Below, one piece after another: positions 7,269 through 14,088 of a stretch of DNA of 16,197 nucleotides. The stretch's first letter is position 1; each line of letters begins with the position of its first letter. The notes beneath the pieces are model-generated. The model did no database searches. It worked only from the letters and a program-made list of their open reading frames with translations, and was not told where the DNA came from. The stretch spans positions 2,095 through 18,291 of the forward strand of contig DCAZ01000038.1 in assembly GCA_002313925.1 (NCBI GenBank), written 5' to 3'. This stretch comes from Gemmatimonadales bacterium UBA1120. Lineage in GTDB: Bacteria; Gemmatimonadota; Gemmatimonadetes; Longimicrobiales; Gaopeijiaceae. Made by a program: the position numbers and the translations under genes.

Positions 7269-10200
7269 ATGATTGACTCTGGTGAGAAAAAGCGTACGGA
7301 ACTGGCGGATAGTTCTGCACGGTCGCGCATCAAAGAGGACCTCGAAACCAATCTTCTGGTCGAGGCTGGTGCGGGTTCGGGGAAGACCACGGAACTGATT
7401 GAGCGCATGGTAGCACTTATCTCGGAAGGTGAGGCATTGGTGAACGAGATCGCGGCTGTCACGTTCACTAGGAAAGCTGCTACCGAGCTGCGTGACCGCT
7501 TCCAGGGACGTCTAGAGTGCTTGACTCGCGATGAAGGCTCGGACTCCAAAGAAATCGTTCGGGAACGGCTGGTTTCGGCACTCGATGATATCGATCAGGT
7601 CTTTATCGGGACGATTCATTCCTTCTGTGCAAGGCTGCTTCGCGAACATCCATTGGAAGTAGGTCTGGATCCAACATTCGAGCAGATACCTGCCGACGAA
7701 CGAGTCAGGTTCGAGAGTGATTTTTGGGACCGATATCTCGAGAGGTTGGTTCGCGAGGCCGACCCCATCTTGAGTGAACTAAGTAACGTAAATCTCAATC
7801 CTTCTCATATACGTGATCTCTTCCGCGAAGTCGTGAAACATCCTGATGTGGTGTTCCCGCATGACACTGTAGAGACCATATCAGTCGCCGAAATGGCTGA
7901 TCTTCGGCACAAGTTGGAAGATATCGTCGAGACAGGTTGGGAGTTGATCGACGAAAAAGAGCCAAAGATGGGGTGGGATTCTCTTCAGAAAGTTATTCGT
8001 GACCTCCACTACACCCATGAAGTCGCCGGATGGGATGAGCCCAGCACTTTATTGGACGCGCTCTCCAAGCTTTGTTCACCGACTGGGATCAACATCGTCC
8101 AAAACAGATGGAGGGACCCAGGGTTGGCTGTGGAGTTTAGGGATCGGGTCCGAGAGTTCGCTGATAAAAATGAACTAGCGAAACGGGGGGCAGAATTTCA
8201 AAACGCCCATCGTTATCAGCTTGCCATGCGGATTGCGATCAGAGGGGCTCAGGAATTCGAAGACTATCGCCGGAGGATCGGGCGACTCGATTACCAGGAC
8301 CTGCTCGGACTGTCAGCTGAGTTGCTTAGGCGGAGTGCAGACGCGCGGCACCAACTTGGGGATAAGTACCGGAGGATCCTGGTTGATGAATTCCAGGACA
8401 CGGATCCCTTACAGACGGAAATTCTTTTTCTTCTTGCTTCCGAACCCGGTGTTGGTGGAGAGGCGGCAGAAGGTGACTGGCGACGGGATGATCCGCGGCC
8501 CGGAGCACTATTCTTGGTTGGTGATCCGAAACAAAGCATTTACCGCTTCCGGCGCGCTGATATCAACCTCTACAGTTTCGTAAAGGATCGCTTTACGGAC
8601 TTCGGGTCAGTTCTGACACTCACCATGAATTTCCGGTCACGTCCGCCGGTTACCGATTTTGTTAATGAGTTATTCGGCAAGGGTGGCTTGTTCCCGGGGG
8701 AAGGGAGCGAGGAGCAGGCCCCGTTTCAGCCTCTGAATACTTGGGTGAGTGATTCGAGTGCAGCCGATGGGGTGTATTGGTATGAAATAGGTCATCAGCC
8801 CCGTAATAATCGGAAGTTGATCGCCGAGGAGGACGCTGCCCGTCTGGCAACATGGATCAATAGTCGACTCACTGCAGGAGAGCGTGTGCCGGGTGATTTC
8901 ATGATCCTAACGCGGGACACAAAGCAACTCAGTGTCTATGCGCATGCGCTAGAAGAATGGGGACTCCCGGTGCAAGTCACTGGCGCCGGCGTCAGCGCGG
9001 AGAAAGAACTTCAAGAACTTCAAGTGCTCCTCGAATGCATGATTGATCCGGGAAATCCGATCAAGGTCGTAGCAGTTTTGGTAGGACTGTTCTTCGGTAT
9101 CGACTACGAGCAAATGCTACAACACCAAGAGGATGGAGGGCACTTCGATGTGATGGAGGCCCATTCCATTGGTCATCCGATGGTGATCGAAGCTCTGAAC
9201 AAGCTGAACAGTTGGTGGCGGGCGACTGCGACGTCGCCAGCAGACATTTTTATATCCGGAGTGATTAGCGAGTTAGGGGTCCTGCCTTACGCAGCAGCGG
9301 GAGAATTGGGCGCGCTCAGAGCTGGCACCCTCGTGTACGCGCTCGAAATCGTTCAGGCTACCACGTTAGCCGGTGACGCCTCACTACCCGGTGTTTTGAG
9401 GGCACTGCGATCGGCTTTTGCAGTGACTCGGGTTGAGGCTCCACTCGAACCAGGGCGTTCAGGGGTGATTCGACTGATGAACTTGCACCAGGCCAAGGGC
9501 CTCGAGGCGGAAGTGGTTGTTCTCGCAGATCCTGCTGGAGCCCGATCCCGGAAGCCAAAGCTCCATGTTCGTCGGGACGAAGATGGCCCAGCCTCGGGTT
9601 ATCTGAAGGTGATGCGTGGGTCTCGAACTTTAGCCACTGCTCCAGACTGGGACGATAACGAAGAAACTGAAAAACGCTTTCAGGAGGCAGAGGAAGTAAG
9701 GCTCCTCTATGTGGCAGTCACCAGAGCAAAGAGTGAACTCTTGGTCGCAAGATATCCCCACAACGAGCAGTCACCGTGGCTTAAACTCGATCCGTTGCTG
9801 ACAAAACTGGAGCCTGAGGGTCAGCTCATGACCGCTGATGAACCAGAGCCACGAGCGGAACTCTCTCTTAAGAAGGAGGTGATCGAGCGAGATCGTAAGG
9901 CAGCAACTGATAGACTAAGCAGGTCGGCCAAGCCTTCATTCGAGTATAGGTCTGTCACCCGAATCGTGGAGAAGGATGAAATTATCTCGGAAGAGTTCGT
10001 GGCTACTGGGTCTGATGAAGATGACCCAGTAGAGATCTCTCGGGGGTTTTCTTGGGGCAGCGTAGTTCACGGTGCCTTGGCAGCAGCCGCAGTTGATCCT
10101 CCACCTGAGCTTCTTAGGACTATATGCCGAGACCTTCTGCGAGAATATCAGCGCCCGCTCGATGATTTAGGAGAGCCGATCGAGCTTACCGAACTCCTTC

Positions 10201-10673
10201 AGACGGTAGAAGCCGTGCGTGCTTCGGAACTTTGGACCCGAGCACAGGAAGCCGACAAGATGATGGTTGAGGTGCCGTTTGCCGTGCAGCACGAAGGAAT
10301 CCAAGCCGGCGGTGATTCTGAAAGTTCAAAGAGTAAGAAGAAGCCTGCCTCAAGGTCCCTGACTGCTAGACAGATAGATATTTTTTTGACTACAGAGGAT
10401 CCCAAAATGGGTGATGAACCCTCTGTCGAGGAGGAAGAAACTCTATTACGGGTGATCGAAGGGGTAGTTGATCTGGCGTTCAGGGAAGACGGGGGTTGGG
10501 TGATTGCCGACTACAAGACGGACCTGGGTACAGATCCGGATTTTAGTTCTCGAATCAAAAGTTACCGCAAGCAAGTCGACCTTTATGCAGACGCCTGGGG
10601 CCGATTGACAGGGGATCCCGTAAAGGAGCGAATATTATTCTTTACCGCTCAGGATAGAATGGAATCTTGGTGA
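7269..10673 (+). CDS. addA: AddA-like UvrD/Rep helicase-nuclease subunit
   Basis: This 1134-residue protein is the AddA-type motor and nuclease subunit, a superfamily 1A 3'-5' translocase partnering AddB. The helicase motifs are in order: Walker A GAGSGKTT with K39; Ia TFTRKAATELRDR; GTIHSFCARLL; Walker B VDEFQDTDPLQ (D373, E374); motif III GDPKQSIYRFRRAD (about 418-431); motif IV NFRSRPP (454); motif V LHQAKGLEAE (about 740-749); motif VI LLYVAVTRAK (about 811-820). The C-terminal nuclease has H934 (SVVHGAL), D1068 (GVVDLAF), and D1081 with K1083 (ADYKTD). It therefore appears both helicase- and nuclease-competent. A Ser/Lys-rich and acidic stretch lies just before the nuclease core. ATG 7269 places Walker A at the usual distance from the N-terminus but has no visible ribosome binding site. 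In-frame GTG 7188 or TTG 7143 would extend it, the latter into the dipeptidase leader. The gene needs its own promoter because the intervening genes separate it from addB. Confidence 0.88.
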   Translation: MIDSGEKKRTELADSSARSRIKEDLETNLLVEAGAGSGKTTELIERMVALISEGEALVNEIAAVTFTRKAATELRDRFQGRLECLTRDEGSDSKEIVRERLVSALDDIDQVFIGTIHSFCARLLREHPLEVGLDPTFEQIPADERVRFESDFWDRYLERLVREADPILSELSNVNLNPSHIRDLFREVVKHPDVVFPHDTVETISVAEMADLRHKLEDIVETGWELIDEKEPKMGWDSLQKVIRDLHYTHEVAGWDEPSTLLDALSKLCSPTGINIVQNRWRDPGLAVEFRDRVREFADKNELAKRGAEFQNAHRYQLAMRIAIRGAQEFEDYRRRIGRLDYQDLLGLSAELLRRSADARHQLGDKYRRILVDEFQDTDPLQTEILFLLASEPGVGGEAAEGDWRRDDPRPGALFLVGDPKQSIYRFRRADINLYSFVKDRFTDFGSVLTLTMNFRSRPPVTDFVNELFGKGGLFPGEGSEEQAPFQPLNTWVSDSSAADGVYWYEIGHQPRNNRKLIAEEDAARLATWINSRLTAGERVPGDFMILTRDTKQLSVYAHALEEWGLPVQVTGAGVSAEKELQELQVLLECMIDPGNPIKVVAVLVGLFFGIDYEQMLQHQEDGGHFDVMEAHSIGHPMVIEALNKLNSWWRATATSPADIFISGVISELGVLPYAAAGELGALRAGTLVYALEIVQATTLAGDASLPGVLRALRSAFAVTRVEAPLEPGRSGVIRLMNLHQAKGLEAEVVVLADPAGARSRKPKLHVRRDEDGPASGYLKVMRGSRTLATAPDWDDNEETEKRFQEAEEVRLLYVAVTRAKSELLVARYPHNEQSPWLKLDPLLTKLEPEGQLMTADEPEPRAELSLKKEVIERDRKAATDRLSRSAKPSFEYRSVTRIVEKDEIISEEFVATGSDEDDPVEISRGFSWGSVVHGALAAAAVDPPPELLRTICRDLLREYQRPLDDLGEPIELTELLQTVEAVRASELWTRAQEADKMMVEVPFAVQHEGIQAGGDSESSKSKKKPASRSLTARQIDIFLTTEDPKMGDEPSVEEEETLLRVIEGVVDLAFREDGGWVIADYKTDLGTDPDFSSRIKSYRKQVDLYADAWGRLTGDPVKERILFFTAQDRMESW

Positions 10674-10702
10674 ACTGAGAGATCACGGCGCGGTTCCATG
10701 CT

Positions 10703-10727
10703 CCTAGAGTTATTATGCTTCTTTAGG
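10703..10727 (+). terminator. Possible weak terminator hairpin after addA
   Basis: CCTAGAG (10703-10709) can pair with CTTTAGG (10721-10727), giving 7 pairs including one G-U around an 11-base loop. It lies 30 bases past the addA stop. The sequence after it (CTTGATTATT) is only modestly T-rich, so intrinsic termination is doubtful. Confidence 0.25.
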
Positions 10728-10790
10728 CTTGATTATTGAGGTATACGTGGCTGACCCATCAATTGTGAACACACACAACCAATGCTTTCC

Positions 10791-10794
10791 GGAG
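10791..10794 (+). promoter_or_regulatory. Ribosome binding site deciding the MBL-hydrolase start
   Basis: GGAG lies 5 bases before ATG 10800, whereas the upstream in-frame ATG 10782 follows an A/C-rich stretch with no ribosome binding site. Confidence 0.45.
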
Positions 10795-10799
10795 AACTG

Positions 10800-11747
10800 A
10801 TGGAGAAGGGACTGAAGCTAAACGCAAGCCGAATGATATTCTTGGTTGGGATAATTATCGGGTTCACTGTTAGCCCGGTGAGGTTGGACGCACAGGTCAT
10901 ACCCCGCACTCGGCTTGTTTTATTAGGGACAGGAACACCCAATGCGGACCCAGAACGGTCAGGTCCCGCAACTGCAGTAGTGGTTGATGATCGTGCCTAC
11001 TTCATTGATGCTGGCGCCGGCATTGTTCGCCGCGCGGCTCTGGCAGCACGCGAGAAGGATATGCCCGCACTCTCAGCATCGGGCCTCAACCATGTTTTCA
11101 TTACCCACCTGCATTCCGATCATACTGTTGGTCTTCCAGATTTGCTTTACAGCCCTTGGGTGCTCGATCGTCCCGATCCTCTGAATGTTTTCGGGCCTCC
11201 AGGGATACAGCGGATGATGAGTGGCATAGCGGAAGCGTGGGCTGACGACATCTCCATCCGGCTCGACGGGCTAGAACCGCGGGGCGCGAATCGCGACGGG
11301 TACAGACCGAATACTCATGAGATCGAGCCAGGGCTCGTGTACGAAGACGAACTCGTTCGCGTGTATGCGATTCCGGTGAAACATGGATCTTGGAAGTACT
11401 CTTATGGCTACCGTTTTGAGGGACCTGATCGGACGATAGTGATTAGTGGTGATGCGGCGCCGAGTGAATCTCTGGTGGAGGCGTGTGATGGCTGTGACAT
11501 CCTTCTACACGAGGTGTACAGTGCCGAGCGTTTTACTACACGACCACCAGAATGGCAGGCTTACCACTCGCAGTTCCACACCTCGACGACTGAGCTTGCT
11601 GATATCGCCAATCGCTCTAGACCGGGTATGCTGGTGCTTTATCACCACCTGTTTTGGGGTACGGACGATACGGGGCTCGTTAACGAGATTCGTGCGGCCG
11701 GATATAATGGCCCGTTAGCATCCGGGAAGGATCTGGACGTGTATTAA
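10800..11747 (+). CDS. Exported metallo-beta-lactamase-fold hydrolase, tRNase Z/arylsulfatase-like
   Basis: This 315-residue protein is an MBL-fold metal-dependent hydrolase predicted to be exported. A signal peptide (about 1-31) ends LDA, followed by Gln32. The fold begins LVLLGTGTPN (39-48), a start typical of the tRNase Z/arylsulfatase-like branch. Metal ligands are visible: H103, H105, D107, H108 (THLHSDHT), H195 (PVKHGS), D218 (ISGDAAPS) and a terminal histidine pair in LYHHLFWG (282-283). HEVY (237-240) and FHTSTTELADIA (from 259) also resemble tRNase Z motifs. Export makes tRNA processing unlikely, so a periplasmic ester, sulfate or phosphodiester substrate is more plausible, though not identifiable. 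ATG 10800 is preferred to in-frame ATG 10782 because GGAG (10791-10794) precedes it by 5 bases. The gene is followed by a 92-base gap to the nitroreductase, so co-transcription is possible but not shown. Confidence 0.82.
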   Translation: MEKGLKLNASRMIFLVGIIIGFTVSPVRLDAQVIPRTRLVLLGTGTPNADPERSGPATAVVVDDRAYFIDAGAGIVRRAALAAREKDMPALSASGLNHVFITHLHSDHTVGLPDLLYSPWVLDRPDPLNVFGPPGIQRMMSGIAEAWADDISIRLDGLEPRGANRDGYRPNTHEIEPGLVYEDELVRVYAIPVKHGSWKYSYGYRFEGPDRTIVISGDAAPSESLVEACDGCDILLHEVYSAERFTTRPPEWQAYHSQFHTSTTELADIANRSRPGMLVLYHHLFWGTDDTGLVNEIRAAGYNGPLASGKDLDVY

Positions 11748-11762
11748 AAAAGGTTCTGTTGA

Positions 11763-11797
11763 TAGCTAGAGGATCTCTTGATTGCTTTCTTTAGCTA
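11763..11797. repeat. Imperfect inverted repeat between the MBL hydrolase and nitroreductase genes
   Basis: TAGCTAGAGG (11763-11772) pairs with TCTTTAGCTA (11788-11797) over 10 positions: 8 Watson-Crick and 2 G-U pairs, with a 15-base loop. It sits 16 bases after the MBL-hydrolase stop and ends 43 bases before the nitroreductase ATG. No T-tract follows on the plus strand, so it is either a 3'-end structure stabilising the upstream mRNA or an operator. Confidence 0.35.
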
Positions 11798-11839
11798 CCC
11801 AAACCACTCGTGATTATCCTCAATGGACTGCTTTCCGAA

Positions 11840-12400
11840 ATGAGTATTTTCCAGACAATTCATGAGCGTCGTTCCATCAAGGAGTTTACGGCGCGAACCG
11901 TAACGCGAGAGGAGATTGAGCAATTACTTGAAGCTGTAGTTCAAGCTCCGAACCATCGAATGACTGAACCATGGAGATTCTATGTGCTTGGCCCGAAGGC
12001 TCGTTATGCGTACGGTGCTGCTTTGGGCAGACGAAAGGCGAAGAGAGTAGAGGATTCTGGGGCGGCGGAGGCTGTGATTCTCAAGGTCGCTAATGCACAT
12101 GAAGCGCTACCCTGCATGATTGCGAGCACCTTGGTACTTGATGAAAATCCTGAAGTCTGCGAGGAAGATTATGCTGCAGTATTTATGGGACTCCAGAACC
12201 TGTCCTTGGCGGCCCACCATATGGGTTTAGGGGCGCATATTAAGAGTGGTGCGGTCATGGAGGACCCGCTAGCGCGATCGGCAGTGGGCGTGGCTGATGG
12301 AGAACGGATCGTCGCGACGATCCACCTCGGTGAGCCAGCTAGCGTGCCGGAACAGAAGTCTCGCAAATCAGCTATAGATTTCACGACCTGGGTAGGCTAG
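11840..12400 (+). CDS. Small nitroreductase-family flavoprotein (YdjA-like)
   Basis: This 186-residue protein belongs to the FMN-dependent nitroreductase family. Members reduce nitroaromatics, quinones or other oxidised substrates with NAD(P)H and act as cytosolic homodimers. No signal peptide is present. Evidence is the N-terminal FMN-phosphate motif ERRSIKEF (9-16), then APNHRMTEPWRFYVLG, a close match in form to the APxHxxxxPWRF segment of the minimal YdjA-type proteins, then the GLQNLSLAAHHMGLGAHIKSG helix-turn, and a C-terminal IHLGEPA strand. The ATG at 11840 aligns with the family N-terminus. An upstream in-frame GTG at 11810 would add 10 residues and has no better ribosome binding site. 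Physiological substrate cannot be inferred from sequence, and the neighbours (exported hydrolases) give no help. Confidence 0.85.
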   Translation: MSIFQTIHERRSIKEFTARTVTREEIEQLLEAVVQAPNHRMTEPWRFYVLGPKARYAYGAALGRRKAKRVEDSGAAEAVILKVANAHEALPCMIASTLVLDENPEVCEEDYAAVFMGLQNLSLAAHHMGLGAHIKSGAVMEDPLARSAVGVADGERIVATIHLGEPASVPEQKSRKSAIDFTTWVG

Positions 12401-12415
12401 GGAGATCGCCCTACC
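12391..12415 (+). terminator. Inverted repeat at the nitroreductase stop, possible weak terminator
   Basis: GGTAGG (12391-12396) is complementary to CCTACC (12410-12415), and an alternative pairing TAGGG (12398-12402)/CCCTA (12409-12413) also exists. The repeat overlaps the stop codon. No T-run follows, so it is not a standard intrinsic terminator. Confidence 0.25.
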
Positions 12416-12475
12416 AGGACATACGATAGATTAATACCTGTCTTGTGAAAGAGATTGGGTCGCACACTATAGGCC

Positions 12476-12489
12476 GGTCCTAACGGACC
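12476..12489 (+). repeat. Short hairpin in the leader of the M20 peptidase gene
   Basis: GGTCC (12476-12480), a TAAC loop and GGACC (12485-12489) form a perfect 5-bp stem. It lies 8 bases before the AGGGAG ribosome binding site, close enough to influence translation if the transcript begins upstream. It may also be chance. Confidence 0.25.
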
Positions 12490-12497
12490 AGGTGAAC

Positions 12498-12503
12498 AGG
12501 GAG
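12498..12503 (+). promoter_or_regulatory. Ribosome binding site of the M20 peptidase
   Basis: AGGGAG lies 10 bases before ATG 12514 and 7 bases before the adjacent in-frame GTG 12511. It supports a start at one of these two consecutive codons without choosing between them. Confidence 0.5.
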
Positions 12504-12513
12504 ACACTGAGTG

Positions 12514-13944
12514 ATGATTAGCAAGCTTCGATCAGCTGGGGCATTGGCTGTTGCGATGGGTTTGGCGGCGATGAGTACCGCTGCTCAAACCACATCCCCA
12601 AGAGAGCATATGAATCTAGCCCGATCACTGCTGGAAGAACTCGTCGAGATTAATACGACGAACACCGAGCGCGGGAACAATACGCTCGCAGCACAGGCGA
12701 TGGCTGACGCTTTGCTAGAAGCTGGCTTTCCTCAGGAGGACGTGCATGTCCTTGTGCCAGAAGATTCCCCCACTAAAGGAAATCTTGTTGCCCGATACAG
12801 AGGGCGGGATAGTGGACAGGAGCCCATTCTGCTGCTTGCACACATCGACGTTGTTGAAGCCCTACCCGAGGATTGGAGTCCAGATCTTAATCCGTTCGAA
12901 TTCATCGAGCGTGATGGGTACTACTATGGGCGCGGTGTTACGGATGACAAAGATGAGGCGGCTATCTACACCGCAAATTTAATTCGAATGCGGCAGGAAG
13001 GCTTTGTGCCAGATCGTGACATAATCATGGCACTAACCGCTGACGAAGAGGGTGGTCCCCGGAATGGCGTCGCGTACCTGTTAGAGGAGCATCGTGAATT
13101 GATTGACGCTGCCTTTGCTCTCAACGAGGGCGGTGGAGGCATGGAGCAGAATGGGAGAAAGATCTCAAACAATGTTCAAGCTGCTGAGAAGAAGTTCCTC
13201 TCATTCTTTTTCACGGGCACAAACCCTGGTGGACACTCTTCTTTACCAGTGCGTAAGAATGCAATTTATGATCTTGCTGGAGCGCTTCTCGCAGTTCAAG
13301 ACTTCGCTTTTCCCATCATGCTCAACGAAGTTACCGAGGCATTCTTCGGCCGCTCTGCAGACCTCGTCGGGGGTGAAATGGGTGAGGCAATGCGCAGAAT
13401 CGTGTCCAATCCTGCAGATGCTCAAGCCGCTAGGGTCTTATCCTCAGAGACCGGCTATAGCTCGAGGCTGCGGACGACTTGTGTAGCAACCTTGCTTGAG
13501 GGAGGGCACGCCCAGAATGCACTTCCGCAATTAGCTCAAGCGAACGTTAATTGTCGAATCTTTCCGAGTCATGATCCTTCAGATGTGCACACGAAGCTTC
13601 AAGAGTTAGCTACCCCCTTTGATGTGACTGTCGAGCCTCGCGGATCAGCGACAGAGAGTCCGCCTTCGCCCCTGACCCCAGAAGTTCTTGGGCCGATTGA
13701 AAGGATTACAGAGCAGATGTGGCCAGGAGTGGAAGTCCTCCCAGTCATGTCTACAGGAGCGACAGACGGACTCTATTTGCGTCGAGAGGGGATACCCGTC
13801 TACGGCGTGAGTGGGCTTTTCGGTGATATGGATGATGTCCGGGCCCACGGTCAAGATGAGCGGATAAGTATCCAGAACTTTTTCGAGGGGCAGGAATTTC
13901 TTTACCGCCTTGTCAAAGCACTAACTGGAGGGGGGATCGCTTGA
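12514..13944 (+). CDS. Exported M20-family zinc metallopeptidase
   Basis: This 476-residue peptidase belongs to the M20/M25/M40 group, whose members include carboxypeptidases, dipeptidases and deacetylases with two co-catalytic zincs. A signal peptide (1-24) ends TAA with Gln25 next, so it is exported. Catalytic motifs are complete: AHIDVV with H110 and D112, GRGVTDDKD with bridging D144, TADEEGG with E178 (general base) and E179 (zinc), and AHGQDER with H445 near the C-terminus. The dimerisation or lid segment includes GGHSSLP and later GHAQNALPQLAQANV, as in the family. GTG 12511 directly precedes ATG 12514, and either may be used. It is the third exported zinc hydrolase in the window, after the M19 and MBL proteins. 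Peptide or N-acyl-amino-acid scavenging is a reasonable inference; exact specificity is not readable. Confidence 0.9.
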   Translation: MISKLRSAGALAVAMGLAAMSTAAQTTSPREHMNLARSLLEELVEINTTNTERGNNTLAAQAMADALLEAGFPQEDVHVLVPEDSPTKGNLVARYRGRDSGQEPILLLAHIDVVEALPEDWSPDLNPFEFIERDGYYYGRGVTDDKDEAAIYTANLIRMRQEGFVPDRDIIMALTADEEGGPRNGVAYLLEEHRELIDAAFALNEGGGGMEQNGRKISNNVQAAEKKFLSFFFTGTNPGGHSSLPVRKNAIYDLAGALLAVQDFAFPIMLNEVTEAFFGRSADLVGGEMGEAMRRIVSNPADAQAARVLSSETGYSSRLRTTCVATLLEGGHAQNALPQLAQANVNCRIFPSHDPSDVHTKLQELATPFDVTVEPRGSATESPPSPLTPEVLGPIERITEQMWPGVEVLPVMSTGATDGLYLRREGIPVYGVSGLFGDMDDVRAHGQDERISIQNFFEGQEFLYRLVKALTGGGIA

Positions 13945-14088
13945 TTAGTTACTTGGATCAGTTGAGATGTCTTCAGGAATGCGGGTCTTCCACGTCTTCG
14001 GTTTCTCGCAATGCGCTTCGTCCTACCAGGAACTCCTTGGAAAGAGCATTGTAGTTATCCTATGACTGTCCTTGGGCCCAGAACTTCA

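Noticed and set aside
9006..9023. Tandem 9-base repeat GAACTTCAA x2 inside addA
   Set aside because: It simply encodes Glu-Leu-Gln twice in an alpha-helical stretch. Two copies do not make a repeat array.
12443..12473. Possible promoter TTGTGA followed by ACTATA/TATAGG upstream of the M20 peptidase
   Set aside because: The -10 match is poor at the proper spacing and the better hexamer is 19 bases away. It is not distinguishable from background.
14011..14088. Repeat of CAATGCGCTT at 14009 and 14087, each giving a possible Met-Arg-Phe start of the three-domain protein
   Set aside because: Ten bases can recur by chance. Only the downstream copy begins a normal signal peptide, so I treat the upstream one as leader sequence.
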